From an uncultured Sphingobium sp. (GTDB taxonomy: Bacteria > Pseudomonadota > Alphaproteobacteria > Sphingomonadales > Sphingomonadaceae), in NCBI GenBank assembly GCA_913773715.1, contig CAJYHD010000806.1, forward strand, positions 1 to 6,070: a DNA stretch of 6,070 nucleotides, in the 5' to 3' direction. Each line of letters begins with the position of its first letter. Positions within the stretch are counted from its first letter, which is position 1. Shown piece by piece: positions 1 to 5,915 of this stretch. A program made the translations under genes and the position numbers. Below the pieces are notes generated by a model. That model did not search any database. It had not been told where the DNA came from and was given only the letters and a program-made list of their open reading frames with translations.

Positions 1-51
1 CGGCTGCGGATATTGCGAACGAGGATCCTGCATAGTCAGACGGTCAGTCAT
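1..51 (-). CDS. SDR family oxidoreductase, N-terminal 17 codons (partial)
   Basis: The first 17 codons of a gene that runs off the left edge read MTDRLTMQDPRSQYPQP. This matches, from memory, the characteristic N-terminal extension of the short-chain dehydrogenases annotated as glucose 1-dehydrogenase, YghA or general-stress SDR (consensus like M-DRL-MQDPR-QYP-P-FP-Q). Those proteins are about 285-300 residues and use NAD(P)H; the Rossmann GxxxGxG motif would lie beyond the window. The ATG is preceded by GGAG six bases upstream, which supports the start. It lies 22 bp downstream of the GH15 remnant on the same strand and was probably its operon partner. With GH15 truncated, whatever promoter served this gene may have been lost or replaced. 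The family call rests only on this short signature. Confidence 0.72.
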   Translation of the reverse strand, partial: MTDRLTMQDPRSQYPQP

Positions 52-57
52 GGTTAT

Positions 58-61
58 CTCC
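58..61 (-). promoter_or_regulatory. Ribosome binding site of the SDR gene
   Basis: On the minus strand GGAG stands six bases before the ATG at 51-49. It lies in the 22-bp gap after the GH15 stop codon, so the SDR gene has its own translation signal independent of the truncated gene upstream. Confidence 0.6.
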
Positions 62-73
62 ATTCAGATAGGA

Positions 74-676
74 TCAGTGTCGATTGCAGGACGCCACCCC
101 GTCGGGAACGGACGGCGCCATAGCCTGCGCCAGATGGCTGAGACCTTGGGGAAGGTTGCCGAGGAACGCGCCAGTCGCTGGATCGATCATCTCTGCGAGA
201 ATACCGTGACCGTGGGACAACGCGTTGTTTAGCTTATCGAACCGCTGGCGGGCTTCAGGCCACTGACCAAGTTCGGCACGGGCCTCCACCATCCAGAAGG
301 AGCAGGCAAAAAAGCACCCTTCCTCCTTGTCCATGCCGGTGTAGCGATAGTGAAAAGGACCGCTGCCCAGCTCACAATCGATCGCATCCATCGTAGCTAG
401 CAGCCGATCATGACCATCAAAGCCGAAGCGGACGGCAAGTGCCAAGGAGGCGTCGAGCTTGTCGGTACCGCGGTACATGACGAAGGCCTGCTTCTTCTCC
501 GACCAGCACTCAGCTTCGATCCAGTCCTTGATCCGGTTGCGTTCGCGCGACCAGCGTTCCGGGCGCGTGGTCGGCAGCTGACCTTGGTCTGAGCAGCCCC
601 GCTCGGCGCACAAGAAGGCGTCCTTCGGACCAAGCACCTTGGCAAAATCAATCAAAATTGGCCTCGCGGAGACCAA
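74..676 (-). pseudogene. GH15 glycoside hydrolase, C-terminal remnant (glucoamylase/trehalase-like)
   Basis: The frame holds 200 codons, but bacterial GH15 enzymes are usually about 600 residues, so only the last third of the (alpha/alpha)6 barrel is here. Recognisable family blocks are RERNRIKDWI (44-53), LDASLALAVRFGF (74-86), a Y-Y-KEEG-F--CSFWMVEA stretch (110-132), and AEMIDPATG with GNLPQGLSH (161-181). Glu162 in AEM sits where the family's general base is expected, as far as I can align it by eye. The catalytic acid and the whole N-terminal domain are absent. The frame opens with TTG directly behind an in-frame TGA, and convincing similarity starts only around residue 20-30. Nothing GH15-like follows upstream, where the divergent ROK gene begins. 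The remnant has no internal stop, so the loss may be recent. An intact enzyme of this type would hydrolyse alpha-glucosides such as trehalose or maltodextrin; this fragment should be inactive. Confidence 0.82.
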
Positions 677-677
677 T
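644..677 (-). terminator. Terminator-like hairpin at the GH15 truncation point
   Basis: On the minus strand ATTGG-T-CTC-CGC-GAG-G-CCAAT forms an eight-pair stem with one mismatch and a three-base loop (677-657). It is followed by the T-rich run TTTTGATTGATTTT (down to 644). This has the shape of an intrinsic terminator for leftward transcription and sits exactly where GH15 similarity breaks off. It could be the relic of a gene that once ended here, or chance. The stem is short and part of it lies in the open frame, so the call is weak. Confidence 0.3.
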
Positions 678-872
678 CATGGCTCTCCCTGTCAGCGCTG
701 CCTGACCATAGTAGCCCCCTTTTGTAAGCTAGTGGTGGACAGACCGGGTAATTACTGAAAGGTTATGCAGGGTCGGCCACATCCGACAGGCACCGCTAGG
801 ACCTATGCATACCGAAAGCGAATTGCGCCCCTCTGCCACTGTCAACCTGATGGCCAGCTTCGGTTCAGCGTA
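677..872. promoter_or_regulatory. Divergent intergenic region with short palindromes
   Basis: This stretch separates the leftward GH15 remnant from the rightward ROK gene, assuming the ROK start at 873. It contains the perfect 8-bp palindrome CAGCGCTG (693-700), nested in GTCAG...CTGAC (691-695/702-706), and a second perfect 8-bp palindrome, GTAATTAC (748-755). Either could be an operator; ROK repressors often autoregulate. A TTGACA hexamer occurs on the minus strand (845-840), but no good -10 box lies 16-18 bases from it. I cannot place a promoter with confidence on either strand. No coding sequence of recognisable family is present. Confidence 0.4.
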
Positions 873-2063
873 ATGATCGATGCCCAGCGCCCGCGCCTAT
901 TCGGTACGAACCTCGAGCGTGCTGCCGACCATAACCAACGGATCACGCTTCATGCAATTCGGGTATGCGGCGCGCTGACCAGATTAGAGTTGGCCTCAAT
1001 CACAGGCCTAACGACGGCTGCCATCGCTAACATTACCCGCCGCCTCCTCAACGATGGCTTGATCGAAGAGGCGGGCCAACAGCGTGGCGGCCGCGGCCAG
1101 CCTCCGACGAGGCTTGTGATCCGCCACAAGGCCTGCTTCGCGTTGGGGATCAATATCGATCGCGATCATGTCACGATCGTACTTGTCGATTTTGCCGGGG
1201 AGACGGTCGCCCGAATCTCGGAGGATATCGCGTTCGCGCTCCCCGGGCAGGTCGCGGCGCTGTACCGCACGTCGATCCGCAAGATGCTGCAGGCGGCGCA
1301 GGTCACCATCGATCAAGTGGTCGGGCTCGGCGTCGCCAGCCCCGATCAGCTCGGGAGCATCGATCTCCCCGGCCGACCGGCGGCTTATGCCGATTGGGAT
1401 CAGGTCGACATGGCCAAGCTCTTTGCTCGCCCCTTCGCGCTTCCAGTGTTCACCGAGAACGACGCTGCTGCCGCCGCGATGGGCGAAATGCAATTCGGCC
1501 TGGGGCAGCGTCATACCAGCTTTTTCTACATCCTGATATCCTCGGGACTCGGTGGGGGCGTGGTCGTTGACAATGCCTATATTCGCGGGGCGGATGGCCG
1601 GAGCGGGGAGCTGGGTTTCCTCCGAACCACCACAGGCGCGCAGGTGCAGACGCTGGTATCCCGTTCCGGTCTGGCCATGCACATGAACAGGGATGGCTTC
1701 GCGCTCGCCGACATTCCATGCGACGAGGACGCAGGCGACCATGCGGTCCGGGACAGCCTTGAGGCGTGGGTCGAAGCCGCCGCAGCGCAACTTGTCGGGC
1801 CTTTGACGGCGGTCAACTGTCTGTTGAATCCTGCGATCGTCCTCATCGGCGGCCGGCTGCCCGCCGCCGTGCTGGATGGCCTGACGAATCGTCTTAATAC
1901 CCGGCTGGCCGAAGCGTGTGACGGCATCCCGGCCCTCGCACCGGTCGCGCGTGCCGCGCTATCCGCCGACGCTCCGGCCGTCGGCGCCGCGATCCTTCCC
2001 TTCAGCCATTTCCTGCTTCCCAAGCCGGGCGCGCTTTGGAAGACGCCCGGCCATGATCAGTAG
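873..2063 (+). CDS. ROK family transcriptional repressor (NagC/XylR-like)
   Basis: This is a sugar-responsive DNA-binding regulator of 396 residues, within the usual 380-410 for ROK repressors. GTNLERAADHNQR (11-23) leads into a winged helix-turn-helix (about 22-66, with LTRLELASITGLTTAAIANITRRL inside). The ROK fold follows, with ENDAAAAAMGE (195-205), SSGLGGGVVVD (223-233), GADGRSGELGF (239-249) and LNPAIVLIGGR (318-328). The DxGGT phosphate loop is replaced (LGINIDRDHV), the His of ExGH is Phe249, and no CxCGxxGC zinc motif exists. It is therefore not a kinase, and its ligand binding may differ from NagC or Mlc. The start at 873 is chosen because family similarity begins there; it lacks a clear Shine-Dalgarno. 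An in-frame ATG at 765 would add 36 residues without recognisable similarity. The gene converges on the mannosidase operon, which makes it the likely regulator of that operon or of nearby mannan uptake genes; this is inference. Confidence 0.88.
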   Translation: MIDAQRPRLFGTNLERAADHNQRITLHAIRVCGALTRLELASITGLTTAAIANITRRLLNDGLIEEAGQQRGGRGQPPTRLVIRHKACFALGINIDRDHVTIVLVDFAGETVARISEDIAFALPGQVAALYRTSIRKMLQAAQVTIDQVVGLGVASPDQLGSIDLPGRPAAYADWDQVDMAKLFARPFALPVFTENDAAAAAMGEMQFGLGQRHTSFFYILISSGLGGGVVVDNAYIRGADGRSGELGFLRTTTGAQVQTLVSRSGLAMHMNRDGFALADIPCDEDAGDHAVRDSLEAWVEAAAAQLVGPLTAVNCLLNPAIVLIGGRLPAAVLDGLTNRLNTRLAEACDGIPALAPVARAALSADAPAVGAAILPFSHFLLPKPGALWKTPGHDQ

Positions 2064-2127
2064 GACGCATTCTAGAGAGGCGCTCGCCGTTCCGGCAGCG
2101 TCATGACCGGGTCCGACGCCAGGGGCA
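2064..2127. other. Convergent intergenic gap between ROK and GH92 genes
   Basis: This gap of 64 bp lies between two stop codons that face each other. It holds small GC-rich hairpins: GCCG-TTC-CGGC (2086-2096), overlapping GGCG-CT-CGCC (2079-2088), and GCGTC/GACGC with a 12-base loop (2098-2119). None is followed by a T run on either strand, so a classical intrinsic terminator is not supported. They could still slow polymerase from both directions. Confidence 0.4.
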
Positions 2128-4452
2128 TCATGTTCGTGGCGAGGACAGCGAGGGCGGCCGATCCGCCGGGGCGGTGCCGAAGCGTGACGGCTTTCCGCCC
2201 ATCTGGAACACGAGCTCACCGCCCTGGATAAGATCAGCGTGCGAAATCCAGTTACGGGTCCAGGCTTTGCCGTTCCACCGGACCGACTGGACATAGGGCC
2301 TGTCAGGGGCATTGCCCTGCGCCCGAACACGTAGTGTTCGTCCGTTCTGTAGATTCACCTGCACATCGTCGAAGAGCGGCGATCCGAAGACATAGACGGC
2401 GCTGACCGGATCAACCGGATAGAAGCCCAGCGCGCTCAGGATGAACCACGCGCTCGTCTGCCCGCAATCGTCATTGCCGATCACGCCGTCGGGCTCGGCC
2501 TTGTACATCTCGTTCAACAGACGCCGGACCATCGCCTGCGTCTTCCAGGGGATGCCTGCATAGGCATAGAGATAGGCCACATGCTGGTTGGGTTCGTTGC
2601 CGTGCGCATATTGGCCGACCAGACCGGAGATGTCCGGCGGCGCATTATCGGGTAGGGTCGAGGGCGCCGAAAACAATGCGTCCAGACGCGCCTCAAATGC
2701 CTTGTCGCCGCCCATATGGGCGATCAGCCCGTGCACGTCATGCTGGTTGAGGAAGGTCGCCTGCCAGCCATTGGCCTCGGTGTAATCGCGCCATCCGGGC
2801 TTGGGCATATGGCCCAACTGGATCGGGTCATAGGGCGCCCACCATTGGCCGTTGGCAAATTTGGGCCGGGCGAAGCCGATGTTGGCATCGATCACATTCC
2901 GGTAATTGCGACTGCGCCGCCGCAATGCTTCGGCATCGCCTTGCGCACCCGCCGCCTCGGCCAAGACCGCCATCGCCCAGTCGTCATAGGCATATTCCTG
3001 CGTCCGGCTGACCGATTCCCAGACCAGATCCGCGGGGATATAGCCACGGTCGTAATACTCGCCGCGGCCCAGCGAGCCGTCGGAATCCTTGAATGTCCGA
3101 TCGAAGGCGCGTCGACGGATATTGGGCCAGGCGGCGGCGTAATCCGCCTCGATCCCCTTGGCCTTCGCCTCCGCCATGATCGACACCGAATGCCAGCCGA
3201 TCATCGTGCCGGTTTCGACGCCCTGAAGCTGCCAGACCGGCGGCCCGTAGGGGCTCTGCTGCGTCTGGCGGACGAGGTCGCGGATGAATAGCGCGGCCTG
3301 GCGAGGCTTGACGAGGGTCAGCAACGGGTGGAGCGCGCGGTAGGTGTCCCACGTCGAATAGGTGCTGAACGCGGGTTGGTCGACCGGGGCCTGATGCACC
3401 TGCCGGTCCATGCCCATATAGCGGCCGTCACGGTCGGAGAACAGCGTCGGCGCCAGCAGCGCATGATAGAGTGCGCTGGCCATGATCGTGCGCTGCGCCT
3501 CGGTACCGCCGGACACGCGGATACAGTCGAGTTCGTTCGCCCAAAGCGATCGTGCCGCCCGGCATTGTGCATCGAAGTCCCAGGCCGGTGCTTCCTCGGC
3601 CAGCGCCCTTCGTGCGCCTGCGACGGACACCGCTGAGAGGCCCGTCTTGATCAGGATCGGTTCCCCACCGGCCTGATCGAAGAAGAGAGCGAGCTTCAAT
3701 CTGCGACCGCTGACGTCACGGGCGTTACCGGCGAGCGGTGTGTCGCCATCGCCGAAGAACTGCACGCGGTCGGGCTTGCGCGACAACCGCATCGCGAAAT
3801 GGATATCGCGCCCCTTGGCCCAGCGATTGACCGTCCGGCTTCCGGTCAGCACGCCATCGGCGTCCAACGCCAGCGAAGCGCGCTCGATCACCTCGCCCTT
3901 GTCCCAGCTATCGACGATGACATGCGCGAAGTCGATCAGGATGTGCCCCGCGCCCTGCGGGAAGCGATAGCGGTGGAGGCCGACACGCTCGGTGACGGTC
4001 AGTTCGGCCTGCACCCCGCTTTCCAGTCGCACCCGGTAATAACCGGGCTCGGCAAATTCCTCTGAGAAGCGCTGTCGATAGCCGAGATTGGGATCGCCGA
4101 GCTTACCTGGCGTCAATTTGAGCGGGCCGCGGCTTGGTACGACCAGCACGTCCAGCATGTCGCCGATCCCGGTGCCGGACAGATGCGTGTGGCTGAACCC
4201 CATGATCGATGCATCGTCGCGGTGATAGCCTGAACAGGCATCCCAGCGGGCATTGTCTGTGTCCGGGCTGAGCTGTGCCATGCCGAAGGGCAGCGAGGCG
4301 CCCGGAAAGGTGTGCCCATGCCCGCCGGTGCCGATGAAGACATCGGGCTTGCCGGCGGCGGGAGCCGCCGCGAAGGCGCGGGTCGGAACCATGCCCGCAA
4401 CAAGGGTAAATCCCGTGCCCGACAGAAGCTGCCGCCGATTTGCCGTGGTCAT
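2128..4452 (-). CDS. GH92 family exo-alpha-mannosidase, Tat-exported
   Basis: This calcium-dependent inverting enzyme probably removes non-reducing alpha-1,2- (or 1,3-) linked mannose. At 774 residues it has the normal GH92 length. The N-terminus (NRRQLL, then a hydrophobic stretch ending AFAAAPA, about 6-31) is a twin-arginine signal. Family blocks in order are GTGGHGHTFPGASLPFGM (41-58), SGYHRDD and GFSHTHLSGTG (74-95), STWDTYRALHPLLTLV (366-381), GTMIGWHSVSIMAEA (415-429), YTEANGWQATFLNQHD (557-572), HGNEPNQH (617-624) and IGNDDCGQTSAWFILSALGFYPV (658-680). Glu559 is the probable general acid and Asp662 the probable base, with GNEP in the calcium region, by family analogy. I chose this ATG because it gives the Tat signal and has AAGGGG seven bases upstream; the open frame extends further but overlaps GH125. 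It is the last gene of the operon, 11 bp after the GH125 stop. The linkage specificity cannot be read from sequence alone. Confidence 0.95.
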   Translation of the reverse strand: MTTANRRQLLSGTGFTLVAGMVPTRAFAAAPAAGKPDVFIGTGGHGHTFPGASLPFGMAQLSPDTDNARWDACSGYHRDDASIMGFSHTHLSGTGIGDMLDVLVVPSRGPLKLTPGKLGDPNLGYRQRFSEEFAEPGYYRVRLESGVQAELTVTERVGLHRYRFPQGAGHILIDFAHVIVDSWDKGEVIERASLALDADGVLTGSRTVNRWAKGRDIHFAMRLSRKPDRVQFFGDGDTPLAGNARDVSGRRLKLALFFDQAGGEPILIKTGLSAVSVAGARRALAEEAPAWDFDAQCRAARSLWANELDCIRVSGGTEAQRTIMASALYHALLAPTLFSDRDGRYMGMDRQVHQAPVDQPAFSTYSTWDTYRALHPLLTLVKPRQAALFIRDLVRQTQQSPYGPPVWQLQGVETGTMIGWHSVSIMAEAKAKGIEADYAAAWPNIRRRAFDRTFKDSDGSLGRGEYYDRGYIPADLVWESVSRTQEYAYDDWAMAVLAEAAGAQGDAEALRRRSRNYRNVIDANIGFARPKFANGQWWAPYDPIQLGHMPKPGWRDYTEANGWQATFLNQHDVHGLIAHMGGDKAFEARLDALFSAPSTLPDNAPPDISGLVGQYAHGNEPNQHVAYLYAYAGIPWKTQAMVRRLLNEMYKAEPDGVIGNDDCGQTSAWFILSALGFYPVDPVSAVYVFGSPLFDDVQVNLQNGRTLRVRAQGNAPDRPYVQSVRWNGKAWTRNWISHADLIQGGELVFQMGGKPSRFGTAPADRPPSLSSPRT

Positions 4453-4459
4453 CGTCTTT

Positions 4460-4465
4460 CCCCTT
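4460..4465 (-). promoter_or_regulatory. Ribosome binding site of GH92, overlapping the GH125 stop
   Basis: AAGGGG on the minus strand begins inside the TAA stop codon of GH125 (4466-4464) and ends seven bases before the GH92 ATG. It fixes the GH92 start at 4452 over the many in-frame upstream codons, and suggests that ribosomes finishing GH125 can reinitiate on GH92. Confidence 0.8.
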
Positions 4466-5915
4466 ATGCCGTATAGGGTGCGGCAAGCAGCGTGGGCCTG
4501 CGCCGCGCCACGTCCAGTATGAAGTCTCCGAACAGCCCGTTGGCCCATGCGAACCAGCTTCGCGTGAACTTTGTCGGATCGTCTTTGTGAAAGCTCTCGT
4601 GCATGAAGCCGGTGCCGCCATGGGTGGTGCGTAGCCACGCCAGGCACTGACGGATGACGGCATCATCGTCGCTGAGCAGCCCCCGCGTGATGATCGACAT
4701 CGGCCAGATCATGTCCATGCCGACATGCGGCCCGCCGATACCATCCGCCGCCCGCCCGGCAAAGAAATAGGGGTTGCGCGGGCTCCAGGCCAAGGCGGCG
4801 GTACGCCGATAGAGTGGATCGTTGCGCTCCGTCGCGCCCAGGAGCGGCAAGGCCGACAGGCTGGGCACATTGGCATCGTCCATGAAGATCGCGTTGCCAT
4901 AGCCATCGACCTCGAAGGCCCAGACCTCCTGTCCCCGGCCATCGGCCATCTTGCCATGCGCATCGAGCGCCTTGGCGACGGTGTCGGCGAGCGCGCGGGC
5001 GTCGGTCGCAGCCGCCGTGTCGCCGCATGCCTCGTTCAGCACCACCGCCAAACCACGAAGCGCGGCGACGGCGAACAGGTTGGACGGGATCAGGAATGGA
5101 TAGACACAGGCATCGTCGGACGGCCGAAATCCCGAATGGATCAACCCGACCTTCCGGGTGGGCGCGCCGTATCCGCCGAACATCAGCGTCTCGGTCGGCG
5201 AAACGTCGCGGCGCTGGAAATGATAGGGTCCGGGCCCATTCAGCCGCTGCTGCTCGCGAAGGGTCGCTACCGCCCGCGCCATGCCCTGCCGCCACAACGC
5301 GTCGAACGGGGCCCGATCGCGGGTCGCCGTCCAATAGGCATGGGCCAGCCGCATCGGATAGCAGAGCGAATCGATCTCCCATTTCCGCTCCGCAACGCCC
5401 GGCTTCATCTCGGTGACGTCCCCCGCCGCCGACAGGCTGGTGCGCGCCGTCGGATCTTTCATGAAGGCGTTGGCATAGGGGTCCAGCAGGATGCACCGGG
5501 CTTGCCGCTGCATGGCGCCATGGAACAGTGTCCGCAAGGCCGGGTCCCGCGGTGTCAGGTGTACATAGGTCTGCAACTGGGCCGAACTGACGCGCAGCCA
5601 CATCGCGTCGATGTCGCCGGTGATGACGAAGGTGTCGGGCTTGCCGTCCACCGTGCCCGGCTGGACCGTGGTATCCAGCGTGTTGGGGTAGCAATTCTCG
5701 AACAGCCAGGCGAGTTGCGGGTCGGCGATCTTCGCCTTCACCCGCTTGATCTCATCCTCGACCGCCGGGCTGGTGAAGGCGCGTTCGCCGTGCGGCGGGC
5801 GCTTGCTGGGCAGCACGGCGCCCGGCGCTGCGCTGGCCGCGCCGAACGGCAGCGACGCCGACAACGCTACTCCGCCCAATACCAGATTACGACGGTTCAT
5901 CGCGATGGGGGTCAT
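4464..5915 (-). CDS. GH125 family exo-alpha-1,6-mannosidase, Tat-exported
   Basis: This is a metal-independent inverting enzyme expected to release mannose from alpha-1,6-linked mannan or N-glycan cores. It has 483 residues including a twin-arginine leader (MNRRNLVLGG, hydrophobic core, ASAAPG, about 6-32). Family signatures are NCYPNTLDTTV (74-84), FVITGDIDAMWLR (96-108), KWEIDSLCYP (178-187), HSGFRPSDDACVYPFLIPSN (260-279), FMDDANVPSLSALPLLG (344-360), NPYFFAGRAADGIGGPH (381-397), IWPMSII (403-409) and MHESFHKDDP plus TRSWFAWANGLFG (438-463). Asp267/Asp268 and Glu440 are the best candidates for general acid and base, judged by rough alignment. Residue 109 is Val (GTC), where members I recall have Asp in WLRDS; this may affect substrate binding. 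The ATG at 5915 overlaps the preceding GH92 stop (ATGA) and has GGGAG ten bases upstream. A second Met at codon 6 would also keep the Tat motif. Confidence 0.94.
   Translation of the reverse strand: MTPIAMNRRNLVLGGVALSASLPFGAASAAPGAVLPSKRPPHGERAFTSPAVEDEIKRVKAKIADPQLAWLFENCYPNTLDTTVQPGTVDGKPDTFVITGDIDAMWLRVSSAQLQTYVHLTPRDPALRTLFHGAMQRQARCILLDPYANAFMKDPTARTSLSAAGDVTEMKPGVAERKWEIDSLCYPMRLAHAYWTATRDRAPFDALWRQGMARAVATLREQQRLNGPGPYHFQRRDVSPTETLMFGGYGAPTRKVGLIHSGFRPSDDACVYPFLIPSNLFAVAALRGLAVVLNEACGDTAAATDARALADTVAKALDAHGKMADGRGQEVWAFEVDGYGNAIFMDDANVPSLSALPLLGATERNDPLYRRTAALAWSPRNPYFFAGRAADGIGGPHVGMDMIWPMSIITRGLLSDDDAVIRQCLAWLRTTHGGTGFMHESFHKDDPTKFTRSWFAWANGLFGDFILDVARRRPTLLAAPYTA

Noticed and set aside
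680..712. Short frame MIGLREANFD on the minus strand with GGGAGAG before its ATG
   Set aside because: It is ten codons long, overlaps the hairpin, and has no recognisable similarity; the ribosome-site look is not enough to call a gene.
840..845. TTGACA hexamer on the minus strand as a promoter for the GH15/SDR side
   Set aside because: No acceptable -10 box lies 16-18 bases away; the nearest TATGCA is 28 bases off, so a chance match is likelier.
1008..1790. Open frame of 260 codons on the minus strand opposite the ROK gene
   Set aside because: It has no family resemblance and mirrors ROK coding, where all conserved blocks are intact on the plus strand.
2079..2119. Bidirectional intrinsic terminator between ROK and GH92
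   Set aside because: Stems are only four or five pairs, overlap one another, and have no T run on either side.
2716..3291. Open frame of 191 codons on the plus strand inside GH92
   Set aside because: It is a shadow of conserved GH92 sequence on the other strand, with no recognisable domain or plausible context for a separate gene.
4453..4647. Upstream extension of the GH92 reading frame by 65 codons
   Set aside because: It overlaps the end of GH125 out of frame, would bury the Tat signal, and the good Shine-Dalgarno belongs to the ATG at 4452.
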